Assembly (NCBI GenBank): GCA_963675135.1
Contig: OY776120.1
Span: 25,882,001-25,946,000 of the forward strand
Reading direction: 5' to 3'
DNA from: Galeopsis tetrahit
Lineage: Eukaryota > Streptophyta > Magnoliopsida > Lamiales > Lamiaceae
DNA length: 64,000 bases
Below the pieces are notes generated by a model. That model had not been told where the DNA came from. It did not search any database and was given only the letters and a program-made list of their open reading frames with translations. Shown piece after piece: positions 22,986-32,749 of this stretch (position 1 is the stretch's first letter; every line of letters begins with the position of its first letter). A program made the translations under genes and the position numbers.

Positions 22986-24200
22986 CATCACCAGCCATCA
23001 CGACTTTCCTATTGGTGAATTTTCTGTCTCTTTTTGCTTGTCTCTCCTTTCTCTCTTTTGAGCTGAGTTCAGGGCAGTCATATTGGAAGTGCCCCTTCTT
23101 TTTGCAGTTGTAGCACAGGTCCTCATCATCATTCTTCTTTTGGTCATCTCTTCTTCTGGATGATGAGGGTTCAGCTCTACTGGACGTTCTCCTATCAGAG
23201 TACTTATCCTCTGATCTTCTTTCCTCAGGCTTTTTGTCCTCAGCCTAGGCTTCAGGAGAGTTGTACCTTCTTCTGAACTTGTTGTCTTGGTAGAATTTCT
23301 TGTATCTACAAAACCTTGAGTTCAGCTTGTCAAATCTTCTAGCCATCAGGGCTAGTTCATCCTTCATTTCAGCCTTGGAGACTGACTTTGATGATCTAGG
23401 AGTGGGCTGCATTTCTGGTTCAGCAGCTTTGGCTTTGAATGCCACTCCTTTGGTTGGTAATGAAGGTTCCTCAACAGGCTTTCTTATGTTGAGGTCAAAC
23501 TCATAAACTTTGAGTTCTGAGAAGATTTGTTGCATGGGCATGGTGGAGAGATCTTTTGTGTTCTGCATCATCACTGAGTATACATCCCACTTTTGAGTGA
23601 GACTTCTTAGAATCTTAAGAGCAACTTCTCTCTTGGAGTACACCTTGCCCAATTAGTTGATTTCATTCATTATATCTGTAAATCTACCAGCAAACAATGG
23701 ACTCCTCAGGCTCCATTGTGAATTGTTCAAACTTCTGCACAGCAACTTGGAGCTTGTTCTCCTTAATTTTAGTAGTGCTCTCACACATTTCAGCAAGGGT
23801 GTCCCAAATCTCTTTGCCTGTTGTGTAGTGGTAGACTCTTCCCATTACTGCATCTGGAATAGTCTGATAAAGTGTGTTCATTGCAAGATAATTCAGATTA
23901 TCTTTTCTTTTCTCCTCAGTGGTGAGATCATCTTCATCCTTGGGGATTTCTTCCCTTATGTCAGCTCTTTGTTCTTCAGTCATCCTGGGATTGATTTGAG
24001 TGAACACAAAAGGTCCTCTTGTGATCACTCTCAGCATATCATTGTGCAGGCATGCAAGATCTCATTCTGATTTTCCAGAAGTCATAGTTCTCAATTGAGA
24101 ACATGGGCAGTTTGTGATGAGATATGTGGTTGATTGGAATTGTGGCCATGTTGTTGATTCCTTGAACAGCATCATGTGGAACAGCATTATTATTGGCCAT
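22986..24200 (-). pseudogene. SIRE-like copia gag (unit C/I)
   Basis: The start ATG is complementary to 24198-24200. The N-terminus has FSIENYDFWKIRM and a one-base break near 24050. The body 23684-24037 has YQTIPDAVMGRVYHYTTGKEIWDTL, a copia gag block. A stop near 23684 (VCW then TAG-type break) and a short gap precede 23245-23652 with VALKILRSLTQKWD and MKDELALMARRFDK, typical for SIRE/Maximus gag. An intact zinc knuckle CYNCKKKGHFQYDC lies at about 23080-23120. A stop at 23245 interrupts the linker. The frame runs into integrase sequence after GDESDSAES. Confidence 0.85.
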
Positions 24201-24325
24201 ATCTCAAACAAATGGTTAGATACAGATATGATAAGATTTCAGAAAGAGATCAGTTCAGTGACCACACCAAATCTGTGTTTTGAAAATCAAAATGAATTTT
24301 CAGAAGTAGTGGTCTTTGAACCCCC

Positions 24326-24337
24326 GCTCTGATACCA
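24326..24337 (-). promoter_or_regulatory. Primer-binding site (initiator Met-tRNA type)
   Basis: The minus strand reads TGGTATCAGAGC two bases from the LTR end. This is the classic copia site complementary to the 3' end of initiator methionine tRNA. It sets the 24340-26690 LTR as the 5' LTR of a minus-strand element. Confidence 0.9.
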
Positions 24338-24339
24338 TT

Positions 24340-26690
24340 TGTTGGTCCTGAAAGGAGTATATAACAAGTGTATGGGGGGGAATACACTTGTATGCAAATC
24401 TTTTTCAAACTTAACCAAATATGAATTCAGCAAAACTGTCCTGGACAACTCTGCTGAGATGTATAACTTCTTAAAGATAATCAATCTACTAAGTACTATC
24501 AGGGGCGAACCCACGTATTAACCGAGGAGGGCCATGGCCCCCCCTGAATTTTATACAACATGCACCTGTATATATATATAATAACATTAAATTTTTTATT
24601 TTTACTCTAGTTGGCCCCCTCCAAACGAAATAAACAATAACCAAAATTTGGTTGCTGAAGCCCAGCCCACCAAATATATTATATATTGACATAATTATTT
24701 TCAAATTCTACACGGCAGGCGTAATATATTATTTGTTTTATTTTATTATTTATTAAGTTATTTTTTAAATTATTCCCAAACATTTAATATATTTATTGAC
24801 ATTTCAAATTAATTAATGTATTTTTAGAATTAAATTTGTAGGTAATAAACAAGAATCATGTAATTAGTTAAGAGTTAGAATTTGGAAACTAAAAAATCAT
24901 AAATCTATTTAATTGTTTGTGTATAGAATGGTAACTCTAATTTATTTTTCAACTACTCTACTGAGTCTAAATTGTGCTCTCGTAACAAGATTAAAGAATT
25001 GTTTGTTTGTGTATATTAAAAAAGAGGCTGCGAGGAGATTTAACATAAATTCGCTTATAGATCATTTTTGTGACATGAAAGAAAAACATTCTAAATTTTA
25101 ACATATTGTAAGTTGAATGCTATATTTTAAAAAATATACAATAATTAATATATTATATATGAGTTCATTAGTGTATAATTAAAATTTGAGTAATTTAAAA
25201 TTTTATTGTTGGCCCCCCTCAACTATTCACTCTGGGTCCGCCCCTGAGTACTATTGAGTACTTAGTTGAATAACTATCTAAGTTAGTTATATATGCGGAA
25301 TTAGTGGTTGGCCCTTGAGTTTAAACTCCTTTTTAATTCTGAAATCTCCTTAACAGTTACTCAGTTTCAGGGAACTTGTCCAAATCTGTTTTGCACAGTC
25401 TTAAGGTATATGTCTTTGAAAGATCAGTTTGTGTGCTGTGTTGAATGAATGTAAATGCTTGAAGGTAAATCAACACAAGAGTTTATAGTGGTTCAGAGAC
25501 TCAAACTCCTACATCCATTTTCCCTGATTTAACAGGATACTTCCTTCACTCTTGGAATTAACTTGTTTTATAGTGCCAATGTGCACTTGATCAACCACAC
25601 CACTCCTTGGTGCCTTGATCCCTAGGATGTCAAGAGTCCTAGTACCCTTTCTCAACTCAGAACTGAACTGTTCTTCTCTCAACAGTCAGCTCCTTCCACT
25701 TCTAATACTACAACCTTCTAACTTTCTTTCTTGAAAGGTATAAGGGTTGAAGTTTGGTTCCAACTATGATATATCCTTTACAATGAAGTTCAATGTATAA
25801 GGATAGGATATCTCTCTAAGCTTTGTATGGATATACAATGAGGTTCAGCTTAGAATGAAGTGTTTGAAGACTAAGAAAGTCTCTTTGAAAGCTTCAGATT
25901 TGTTGCTTGTTGTTGGATAGTTGGATAGATAATGGATGCTTTCAAATAGTCTTCACACTTCTGTATTTATAGACAAACTTGAGGATTTGCCCGTTGGAGA
26001 GGCAGCCTCAATTGTCTATAAATGTCTTCCTTGAACTCTGCAACTGGAAGACATATTCTTGATAGTGACATGTCCTTAATTTGGGAAATAAACGGCTGTA
26101 ACTACTTTGTCTTCACTTTGCAGCACTCTTCCCAATGTCTGACTTCAAGATTCACTTGGTCAAACATGGACATTACTTCTGATGATTGAATCTGAGATAA
26201 GGACAACATTCCTTATCACTTGGACAACTCTGCTTATCACAATCAGCAGATTCTGCTTATCAACAGTGTTGGCTTTAAACTCTTTAGATGACTTGGCTAT
26301 TTTCCTTTCCATGAATTCTTAGAGTAGGTCTTTGTGCATTCATGGCAATGGATAAGTGTCCTTGACCTTATCAGCATAGTTGGTCTTGTCATAAATCTGG
26401 TACAAGGTTGTTGAGACAAACTTGCTGGACAATCCTTCTGATCTTGTATGCTTCAGTAGACTAGGTCTTGATGATGCATTCAACTCACTTGAGTTTCAGA
26501 TAGGTTGATCTAACTTTGATCAGCATAGTTGTCCTTCAGCAGTCTTAAGACAAATTTGATTCTTAATCTTGAGGGGACATGTACTTGAATACTTATAATC
26601 ATGAGTTCCCCCTCAATTTGTGCATCTAATGTATCTAAGAGCTGCCTAACATACCAGCTTCTCAACTAATATAAACTTCATGTTCCAACA
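24340..26690 (-). repeat. 5' LTR I of SIRE-like copia unit, with MITE inside
   Basis: The plus-strand ends are TGTTGGTCCTG and TTCATGTTCCAACA. Without the MITE at 24500-25246 and its TSD copy it is about 1.6 kb. The minus-strand TATA box is CTATAAATAC at about 25964. It contains GTGGTTCAGAGACTC...CTACATCCA, a variant of the motif in the other copia LTRs. Apart from its ends it does not match the 14299-15669 LTR, although both flank the same unit. Confidence 0.8.
24500..25246. mobile_element. hAT-type MITE (747 bp)
   Basis: The terminal sequences CAGGGGCGAACCCA and TGGGTCCGCCCCTG form inverted repeats. An 8-bp duplication AGTACTAT lies at 24492-24499 and 25247-25254. CAGGG ends with an 8-bp TSD define the hAT superfamily. 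It has no transposase and an AT-rich interior. The ends match the larger element at 50615-57366. Confidence 0.95.
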
Positions 26691-27065
26691 TTCCTGAAAC
26701 ATGTTAATGTAATCTGACTTATCTAATTGGCATGTCTAAGGGGTTTCTTGGTATCATAATCAAAACTCATTTTATTCCCAATAGCTTCCAATTCCCTTAC
26801 TTTCTCTACATCCACTTCTTCTTGTTCATCATTAAGCATCACCTCCAACTTGGCTTTGCAGGCTTTAATTTTTCCTTTTATGTCTACAATTTGGCTTTGC
26901 AGGCCTCAATAAAATCTGGAAGCCGACTTCTCCTTTGAACAACTTGCAATTGACACATAAGGTTATTCAGGGAGCGATCTTAAGGTTACTGCATTTTACA
27001 CTTTGGAGATTGAGTGGTCAATTCTCATTTCTAAACGTGTTTTCTGTATTTTTTTAATCTTGCAG
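26691..27065 (+). other. Flanking sequence, probable intron of AAA-ATPase gene
   Basis: This is sequence between the LTR end and the exon at 27066. It ends with a pyrimidine-rich tract and TTGCAG, a good 3' splice site. GGCTTTGCAGGC occurs twice (near 26850 and 26890). The 68-codon ORF at 26732-26938 shows no domain. Confidence 0.45.
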
Positions 27066-27125
27066 AACTTCTGTGTTGCTGCAGCATATAGACCTGTCCA
27101 AGAGTTACTGGATGTTGAAAACAAG
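27066..27125 (+). pseudogene. AAA-type ATPase gene, internal exon remnant
   Basis: A 60-base exon with AG before it and GTAACA after it encodes NFCVAAAYRPVQELLDVENK. This matches the conserved segment after the sensor-2 region of plant AAA ATPases of the spastin/MSP1 type, where NLCVTAAYRPVRELL is usual. Those proteins are ATP-driven unfoldases; I recognise the family but not the specific member. Upstream exons are absent because the retrotransposon block begins at 26690. Confidence 0.7.
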
Positions 27126-27302
27126 GTAACACTCAAATTTCAGGATTATTCTAGCTTCACAATCTTGCAGTTGGTGATTATTACTTGAATGCAATCCTGA
27201 AAGCATAATTTTACCATAAAAGTCAATAGATGAATGAATTTTGTCCTAAATAAAGCCAATTATGAACTGGCTTCTCCTACTATCAGATCTTTGTGTCCTT
27301 GT

Positions 27303-27368
27303 ATGAGAAAATGGAACGAACGGTATGGTGAAGGTGGAACCAGGAGAAAATCACCATTCGGTTTCTGA
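27303..27368 (+). pseudogene. AAA-type ATPase gene, C-terminal end remnant
   Basis: The plus-strand frame has RKWNERYGEGGTRRKSPFGF followed by TGA at 27366-27368. This is the typical C-terminus of the same plant AAA-ATPase family, in the form LRKWNEQYGEGGSRKK. About 40 residues that normally lie between this and the preceding exon are not visible in 27126-27302, so an internal piece is lost or very diverged. It may be the true 3' end of a host gene destroyed by the insertions. Confidence 0.7.
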
Positions 27369-28619
27369 TGTCTCAATCGACTTAATACTCGGGACAGTTT
27401 TTTCCGTCCTCCAATAGACAGTTAATAGATGCAGAGGTGGTATTTTGAGGTAAAATTTTAGCTTTGTGGCACGGAATGAAAGAAGAGAATCCCTCCTGCA
27501 CACTACTTCATATGGTAGGTTTTATTAATAGGGCATAGAAGGAACAGGCTAATTTGCCCTTTGTATCCTAATTATTTTTAGTTTAGTAAACTTCTCATAA
27601 ATGATCTTCATAGGTTAATGTCAAATTTGATTTTGGGTACAAATGCCTTTTGTGTCATTACTTTTAGGTTGGAATGACATCAGGGTTCTTAAAAAGTGAT
27701 TTAATTTAGTTATTATTAGCAAAACTGCTTAGTTGTGAGTGGTGATTATTTGCAAAATTTATAAAAATAGAAATTCACTGTTTGACAAAAATTAATTCCA
27801 AATACACAAGCTGATTTGACTTTTTATGTATTATAAAAAATTTGTTGAGAAAACAAATTAGACAAAGTTCAAGTACTCCCTCACGTTTTTAATATTCTAA
27901 TGTTTTAATAAGTGATATCTCATTCGTAAAATCATTAAAATATTTATATAAGTTATTTGAATAAGAAAGACAAATATTTATTAAAGTTCGAGTAAAATGT
28001 CAATTGTTTTAAATTAGGGGGAGTAATATTTAGAGATTTTTTACAATAGGGTACAAGATTTTTGAAAGTATAGCAATTACACACACAAATTTTTTTGTAT
28101 TGCAATTACACACAAAAAGCAAAGGGAAATGTCATTTGTGCCCTTTAAATACAAAAGGAACAAAAAATCGAGGTTTGAGAAATGGAGTGACGTCTTTCTA
28201 AACCTTCAAATCTTACATTTCTCTCTCTGAAGACTCTCACCCTCTCCCAAAACACTACATTAAAGTGTTCAGCACCAACCATTCTCATCCTTTCACAATT
28301 CTCAAAGCAGATTTAGAGTGGGGTGTTAGGTTCCGGCGGTGGTGGGGTAGTTCTATACAAAACGTGAAGTATCGTCGCCGCACGGGTTGCCAGAGGTACT
28401 AGACCGTCGGTGGGGCCCTGAATACAAATCTTGCGCGTCGCCGCCGGATACAAGTCATGGGCCATCGCCACCGTTGCAGAAAAGAAGAGAATGAAACAAT
28501 GTCAACTTTTCGGTCGAATATCTTCAAGGAATCGCTGCATCATTTGTGTAAATTTATGAGTGTTAAATTTGGTGTCCAAGCTTTTAATTATCTTTAGTGC
28601 AATTGTCTTCCCGATTTGG
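27369..28619. other. AT-rich non-coding DNA
   Basis: The first part may be the 3' UTR and downstream region of the AAA-ATPase gene. From about 28230 the sequence is CT-rich, then GC-richer (about 28320-28480, CGCCGCC and GGTGG strings), like a gene's 5' region. I find no sustained coding frame with a recognisable domain. It resumes after the hAT element at 31233. Confidence 0.5.
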
Positions 28620-28840
28620 TTTGTAACTAGGGGTGGGCATAAAAGCGAAAAAACCAAAAAAGCGAACTGAATCGATGATTTTCGATTTATTTGGTTCGAT
28701 TTATTCGGTTGTTCGGTTCGGTTCAGTTGAAATTTTTTAAAATTTCAGTTTTTTCGGTTCAGTTCGGTTTATATTTTTTAAAAACCGAATAAACCGAACC
28801 GACCGAACTATAAATAAAAATAAATATAATTAATTAATAA

Positions 28841-28873
<33 letters not shown>

Positions 28874-29089
28874 TAAAACCCTAGATCCAATTTAACAGTA
28901 AGCAATTAAACATTCATTTCTGCCGATTCCCCCTACTTCCACCACCGCCGTTCGCGTTCGCCACTACCGCAGTTAGACCCACCAGTGCCGTCTTCGACGT
29001 TTGCCTCTCTTCGTAGTCTTCAACTCTTCCACCACCTTCCTGCTTTGCTTTGCGAATGTCCTTTTATTTAAGGGGTAGGGCTGCTGTGT

Positions 29090-29114
29090 ACTCAAGTACA
29101 CGGTGTACTTGAGT
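29090..29114. repeat. Palindrome ACTCAAGTACAC/GTGTACTTGAGT, copy 1
   Basis: This is a 25-base near-perfect palindrome. A second copy, differing by one base (C to T), is at 30171-30195. The pair brackets a segment of about 1.1 kb inside the hAT element. Confidence 0.85.
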
Positions 29115-29177
29115 CCAGCTATATAGGAAATATAATTTATATATAGAATAAATAATAAAATATTTAACAAAATTCAT

Positions 29178-29250
29178 TGTAGTCTAGTGGTTGTCCTTTG
29201 ATTGTGTGGACATCATGTCCTAGGTTCGAATCTCACTTGTAACAACAATT
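29178..29250 (+). repeat. tRNA-like / SINE-like sequence
   Basis: A box A-like TAGTCTAGTGG (about 29180-29190) and a box B-like GGTTCGAATCTC (about 29224-29235) have tRNA-gene spacing. This resembles the head of plant SINEs. A functional tRNA is not supported because the rest does not fold cleanly by eye. Confidence 0.45.
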
Positions 29251-29594
29251 TTCGATATTTAATTTTAACAATTTGTAAAGTTAAAAAAAATAGCAACTGT
29301 TTTTTTTTATACATTAAAAGTACAATTAATAAATAATAAAATTTGTAAAATTAATAATAATTTTTTTAATTAAAAAAATTTAGCAACAGTTTTTTTATAC
29401 ATTATAAAAAAAGTACAAGTACTAGTAATATCATTAATTGCACTTACTAATAATATAATTAATAGTAATAAAAGTGCGAGTAAAAAAATAATAAAACGTG
29501 TAAAATTAATAATAATTTTTAAAAAATATTTTAGCACCAGTTTTTCTAGATTATGGAAGTGCAAGTACAAATAAACAAAAGGTGTATCATTAGC

Positions 29595-30050
29595 ATACAC
29601 TTTTCAGTTATAATATCATACACTTTTCAATTATAATACCATACACTTTTCATTAATATATAACTTACATTTTTCATTAATAGAACATACACTTTTTAGT
29701 TATAATATCATACACTTTTCATTAAATTGATCATACACTTTGCAGTTATAATAACATACAATTTTCATTAAATAAACATACACTTTTCATTAATAGATCA
29801 TACACTTTGCAGTTATAATAACATACACTTTTCATTAATATATAACTTACATTTTTCAGTTATAATATCATACACTGTTCAGTTATAATAACATACACTT
29901 TTCAGTTATAATATCATACACTTTTCAGTTATAATAACATATACTTTTCATTAAAAACAATGTTGCACTTTTCAATATAGTAACATACACATTTCATTAA
30001 AAAAACAAAGATACACTTTTTAGTTATAATAACATACACTTTTTCAAAAA
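29595..30050 (+). repeat. Tandem array of ATACACTTTTCA-type units
   Basis: More than fifteen imperfect units of about 24-28 bases have the form CATACACTTTTCATTAATA or CATACACTTTTCAGTTATAATA. It ends in a poly(A) and TCGAAAAAAAA stretch (30040-30105). Confidence 0.85.
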
Positions 30051-30170
30051 AAAAAAAAAATCGAAAAAAAAAATCGAAAAAAAAATCGAAAAAAAAAAAG
30101 GAAAAAGTCAAAATTTGACCGTTGACCGGTCAACGGTGGTCAACAGTCAACATTTGACTAGTAAAAGTCT

Positions 30171-30195
30171 ACTCAAGTACATGGTGTACTTGAGT
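30171..30195. repeat. Palindrome ACTCAAGTACAT/GTGTACTTGAGT, copy 2
   Basis: This is the second member of the pair with 29090-29114. It is preceded by repeated GTTGACC/GGTCAAC strings (30110-30150). Confidence 0.85.
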
Positions 30196-30362
30196 ACATA
30201 CAAGACTTTGACTTATTTAAGTTATATATGCTAGTTTTGTTTTGGGATTTTTAGATTATGTTTTTAGATATTTGATTTCATTGAATATAAATTGGAGATC
30301 CAACATATTAATTATATTTCCAGATTTGTTGTAACATATTATTTCGGTGGAAAATGAATTCT

Positions 30363-30530
30363 CATAGATTTCCTATTCTCTCAGAAATTGCTAGGGATAT
30401 TTTTGTTGTTCCATCTACGGTAGCTTCAGAATCTGCCTTTAGCACGGGAGGATGAGTGCATGATGCATTTAGAGTTCATTAAGTCCTAAAATAAATAGTG
30501 TAATGTCTCATTTGTGCGCAAAAAAAGTCT
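30363..30530 (+). pseudogene. hAT transposase C-terminal dimerisation domain remnant
   Basis: One plus-strand frame reads FPILSEIARDIFVVPSTVA, SESAFSTGG, stop, VHDAFR, with stops, to LICAQK. SEIARD, STVASESAFSTGGR and ALICAQ are the signature of the hAT C-terminal (dimerisation) domain found in Ac-like transposases. At least four stops interrupt it, the first just after STGG. The rest of the transposase is not recognisable, so the element depends on others. Confidence 0.85.
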
Positions 30531-31232
30531 TTTCCAGTTAAGGTTGAAAAAAGTATTGACGATATTGAAGAAATTGAAAAAAGTAATATATTTATATTTT
30601 ATTTGTTTATAATTTCAATTCATATGTTATAATTTTTTAGATTTTGATCGTTGTGTTTTCTTTTGTAGGTTTTCGAGAAATGGTTTTTGAGGATTCAATC
30701 GATGTATGGAGAGTTGTACTGGAAAACTATTTATGTAATATTTAAGGATTTGTAATGAGATTTTATTGTGTGGGATTTGTGATGAGGTTTTATGTGGGAT
30801 TTGTTTGATTATGAACTTGAATTTATGTGGAATTTGTAATGAGATTATATTATGTGTGTGATTTGAATTTATTAGGTAGAATTTGTTATGTATAATTCTG
30901 TCGATGAACTTTTATTATGTAGAATTATGTGGATGAACTTTTATTATGTAGAATTTATTAGGTAGAATTTGTTATGTAGAATTCTTCAGATATTGCAGAT
31001 TATGTGGCTGCTGTTATGTAGAATTGAATTTTTTAAAATGTTTATTTGTTTAAATATTTTTTTTTAATTTTAGGCAGGAAAAATTCGGTTCGAACCAAAC
31101 CAACCGAATTGTTATTCGGTTCGGTTTTTATATAATTTCGGTTCGCTTCATTTTTTTAAAACTTTGGTTATTTCGGTTCGGTTGAAAAAAGGTCAGAACC
31201 GAACCAACCGAATGTCCACCCCTATTTGTAAC

Positions 31233-32031
31233 GGTCTTCGGATTTCGTTTGAGTTTTTTGCTTTGGGTTACAATTACAACGTCCGGGAATGTGTGATGAC
31301 GGTTGCAGCGTTTAATGAGTTTTGAAACATTTAAACTTAGTGAAACTCGGTCGGCTCCCCGATGGCAGCGAAGCTCCATGTCCGACGACCTTCCTTCTTT
31401 TTCGTTATTTTAATTTTAGGGTTTTTAGGTTCTGCAATTTTTTTATTTGAGTTTCAATGGCTGTATTATTTATGAGTTCTGTAATTTTTGAGCCTTCAAT
31501 GTAAGAAATTGAAGGCCAATTTGTTTTAATTTTTTCGTAGAGCATAAGGATGGATTTTTTTTTTTTCTGGGTTTGTAATGTTAGTAAACACAGGGTCTTA
31601 GCAATGTAAAACATTTTAGAAAACCGAGGGACATTTTAAAATTGAAAGGACTAAAACATTCATTTGAAGTCCATCTATTTTAAATTATTTCAACCTTAGT
31701 GTTCAAATGTTTTATATTAGTGTTCAATATTACAACACTGAGTGTTCAAATATTTTAAAGACTAAATAATCAATTTTAGTCTATACTTTTTTTTAGCCAA
31801 ATCATGACTCATTTAAGTTGCAGACATGGTTAATAAATAAGTAAATTAGAAGAATGTGAAATAAGTTACGTACTGAACTTAAATTGAAATTGTGATTCTT
31901 AAATATATAAATTAAGTATCACTATTGTTTAATTTAAGTTAAGTGGATAAAAAATTAACACATTTAAAAAAAAATCGACATATAGCAACCTATGATCAAT
32001 ATGTTTAGTGATATTCAACTTCACGTTATTG
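31233..32031. other. Non-coding AT-rich DNA
   Basis: This continues the sequence interrupted by the hAT element. No gene or known repeat is recognised. The short minus-strand ORFs (31128-31379 and 31405-31614) have no domain or biased codon pattern. Confidence 0.5.
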
Positions 32032-32036
32032 ATGTA

Positions 32037-32749
32037 TGATGCGGCCTAAAAATGTCACCTAATAAGAAGTCGACACGTGCATAGAGGATAAGATAAAAGT
32101 GAAAGAATCAGATTATATAATGCTCCCTGATGAAGAATCCTCTCTGGAGATCCCTTTGGAGGGAGCTCCGTCTGGAAAGAAGCTTCAAGAAGAATCAGTT
32201 TTGATGTAAGGTCGTGAGCCTTAAATGTAGGGAGATTCCGCTATTTTCGGTCCAGACTTGATGAAAGGCAGACCTTATCTTCCCTTATCTTAGGGAACCA
32301 AGTCCACTAAGATAGAGTGTTGCCGAGTCTTCAGGAAGTGGAGAGCAGGGAAGACTTCGTCCACTCAGCAGGGCCGAGTCTTATGGGCAGCTCCGAAAGA
32401 AGAGGAAGACTTGACTTCTTCTCGAGGAAAGATCTCTATAAATAGGTAAATCCAAGGAGATTTCCAGGTTAGACATTCTTATATTACAAACTTGATATAC
32501 TAAACGCAACACACCTTTTTGATATCCTTTGAGAGCTGATTTGATATATCAAGGATCTCGAGATCCTTGGGAGATTTTTATAAGCCCTATACTGACTTAG
32601 GCATCGGAGTGTCCACGCCGGACCCCCCTCCGGCGTGCTCTTTGCAGGTTCTTGAAGATTTCGAGTGAAGGCAGTATACTTGGAGTGATTGTGCGTGTTC
32701 GAAGAGTGGGACATCCAATCCAGAGGACACGCAATCCTCTCGTGCAAAT
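32037..32749 (+). repeat. 5' LTR of gypsy element E, inner end missing
   Basis: It starts TGATGCGGCCTAAAAATG and runs to CTCGTGCAAAT, where it meets LTR sequence of element F. The last 12 bases of the LTR (present at 47521-47532) are missing. A TATA box CTATAAATAG lies at 32436-32445. Confidence 0.92.
32436..32445 (+). promoter_or_regulatory. TATA box in 5' LTR of element E
   Basis: CTATAAATAG sits about 310 bases before the LTR inner end. The identical box is at 47207-47216 in the 3' LTR. Confidence 0.7.

Larger units (their letters stand above)
28628..31224. mobile_element. hAT element (2.6 kb) with decayed transposase
   Basis: The ends TAGGGGTGGGCA and TGTCCACCCCTA form inverted repeats. 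An 8-bp duplication TTTGTAAC lies at 28620-28627 and 31225-31232. Subterminal regions on both sides are dense in CGGTTCGGTT and its complement. A transposase C-terminal remnant is at 30363-30530. Inside are a paired 25-bp palindrome and an AT-rich tandem array. Confidence 0.92.

Noticed and set aside
26681..26698. TGAAA at 26694-26698 as the partner of the left flank TGAAA (14294-14298)
   Set aside because: It is separated from the LTR's terminal CA by TTCC, so it is not an adjacent target duplication; probably chance.
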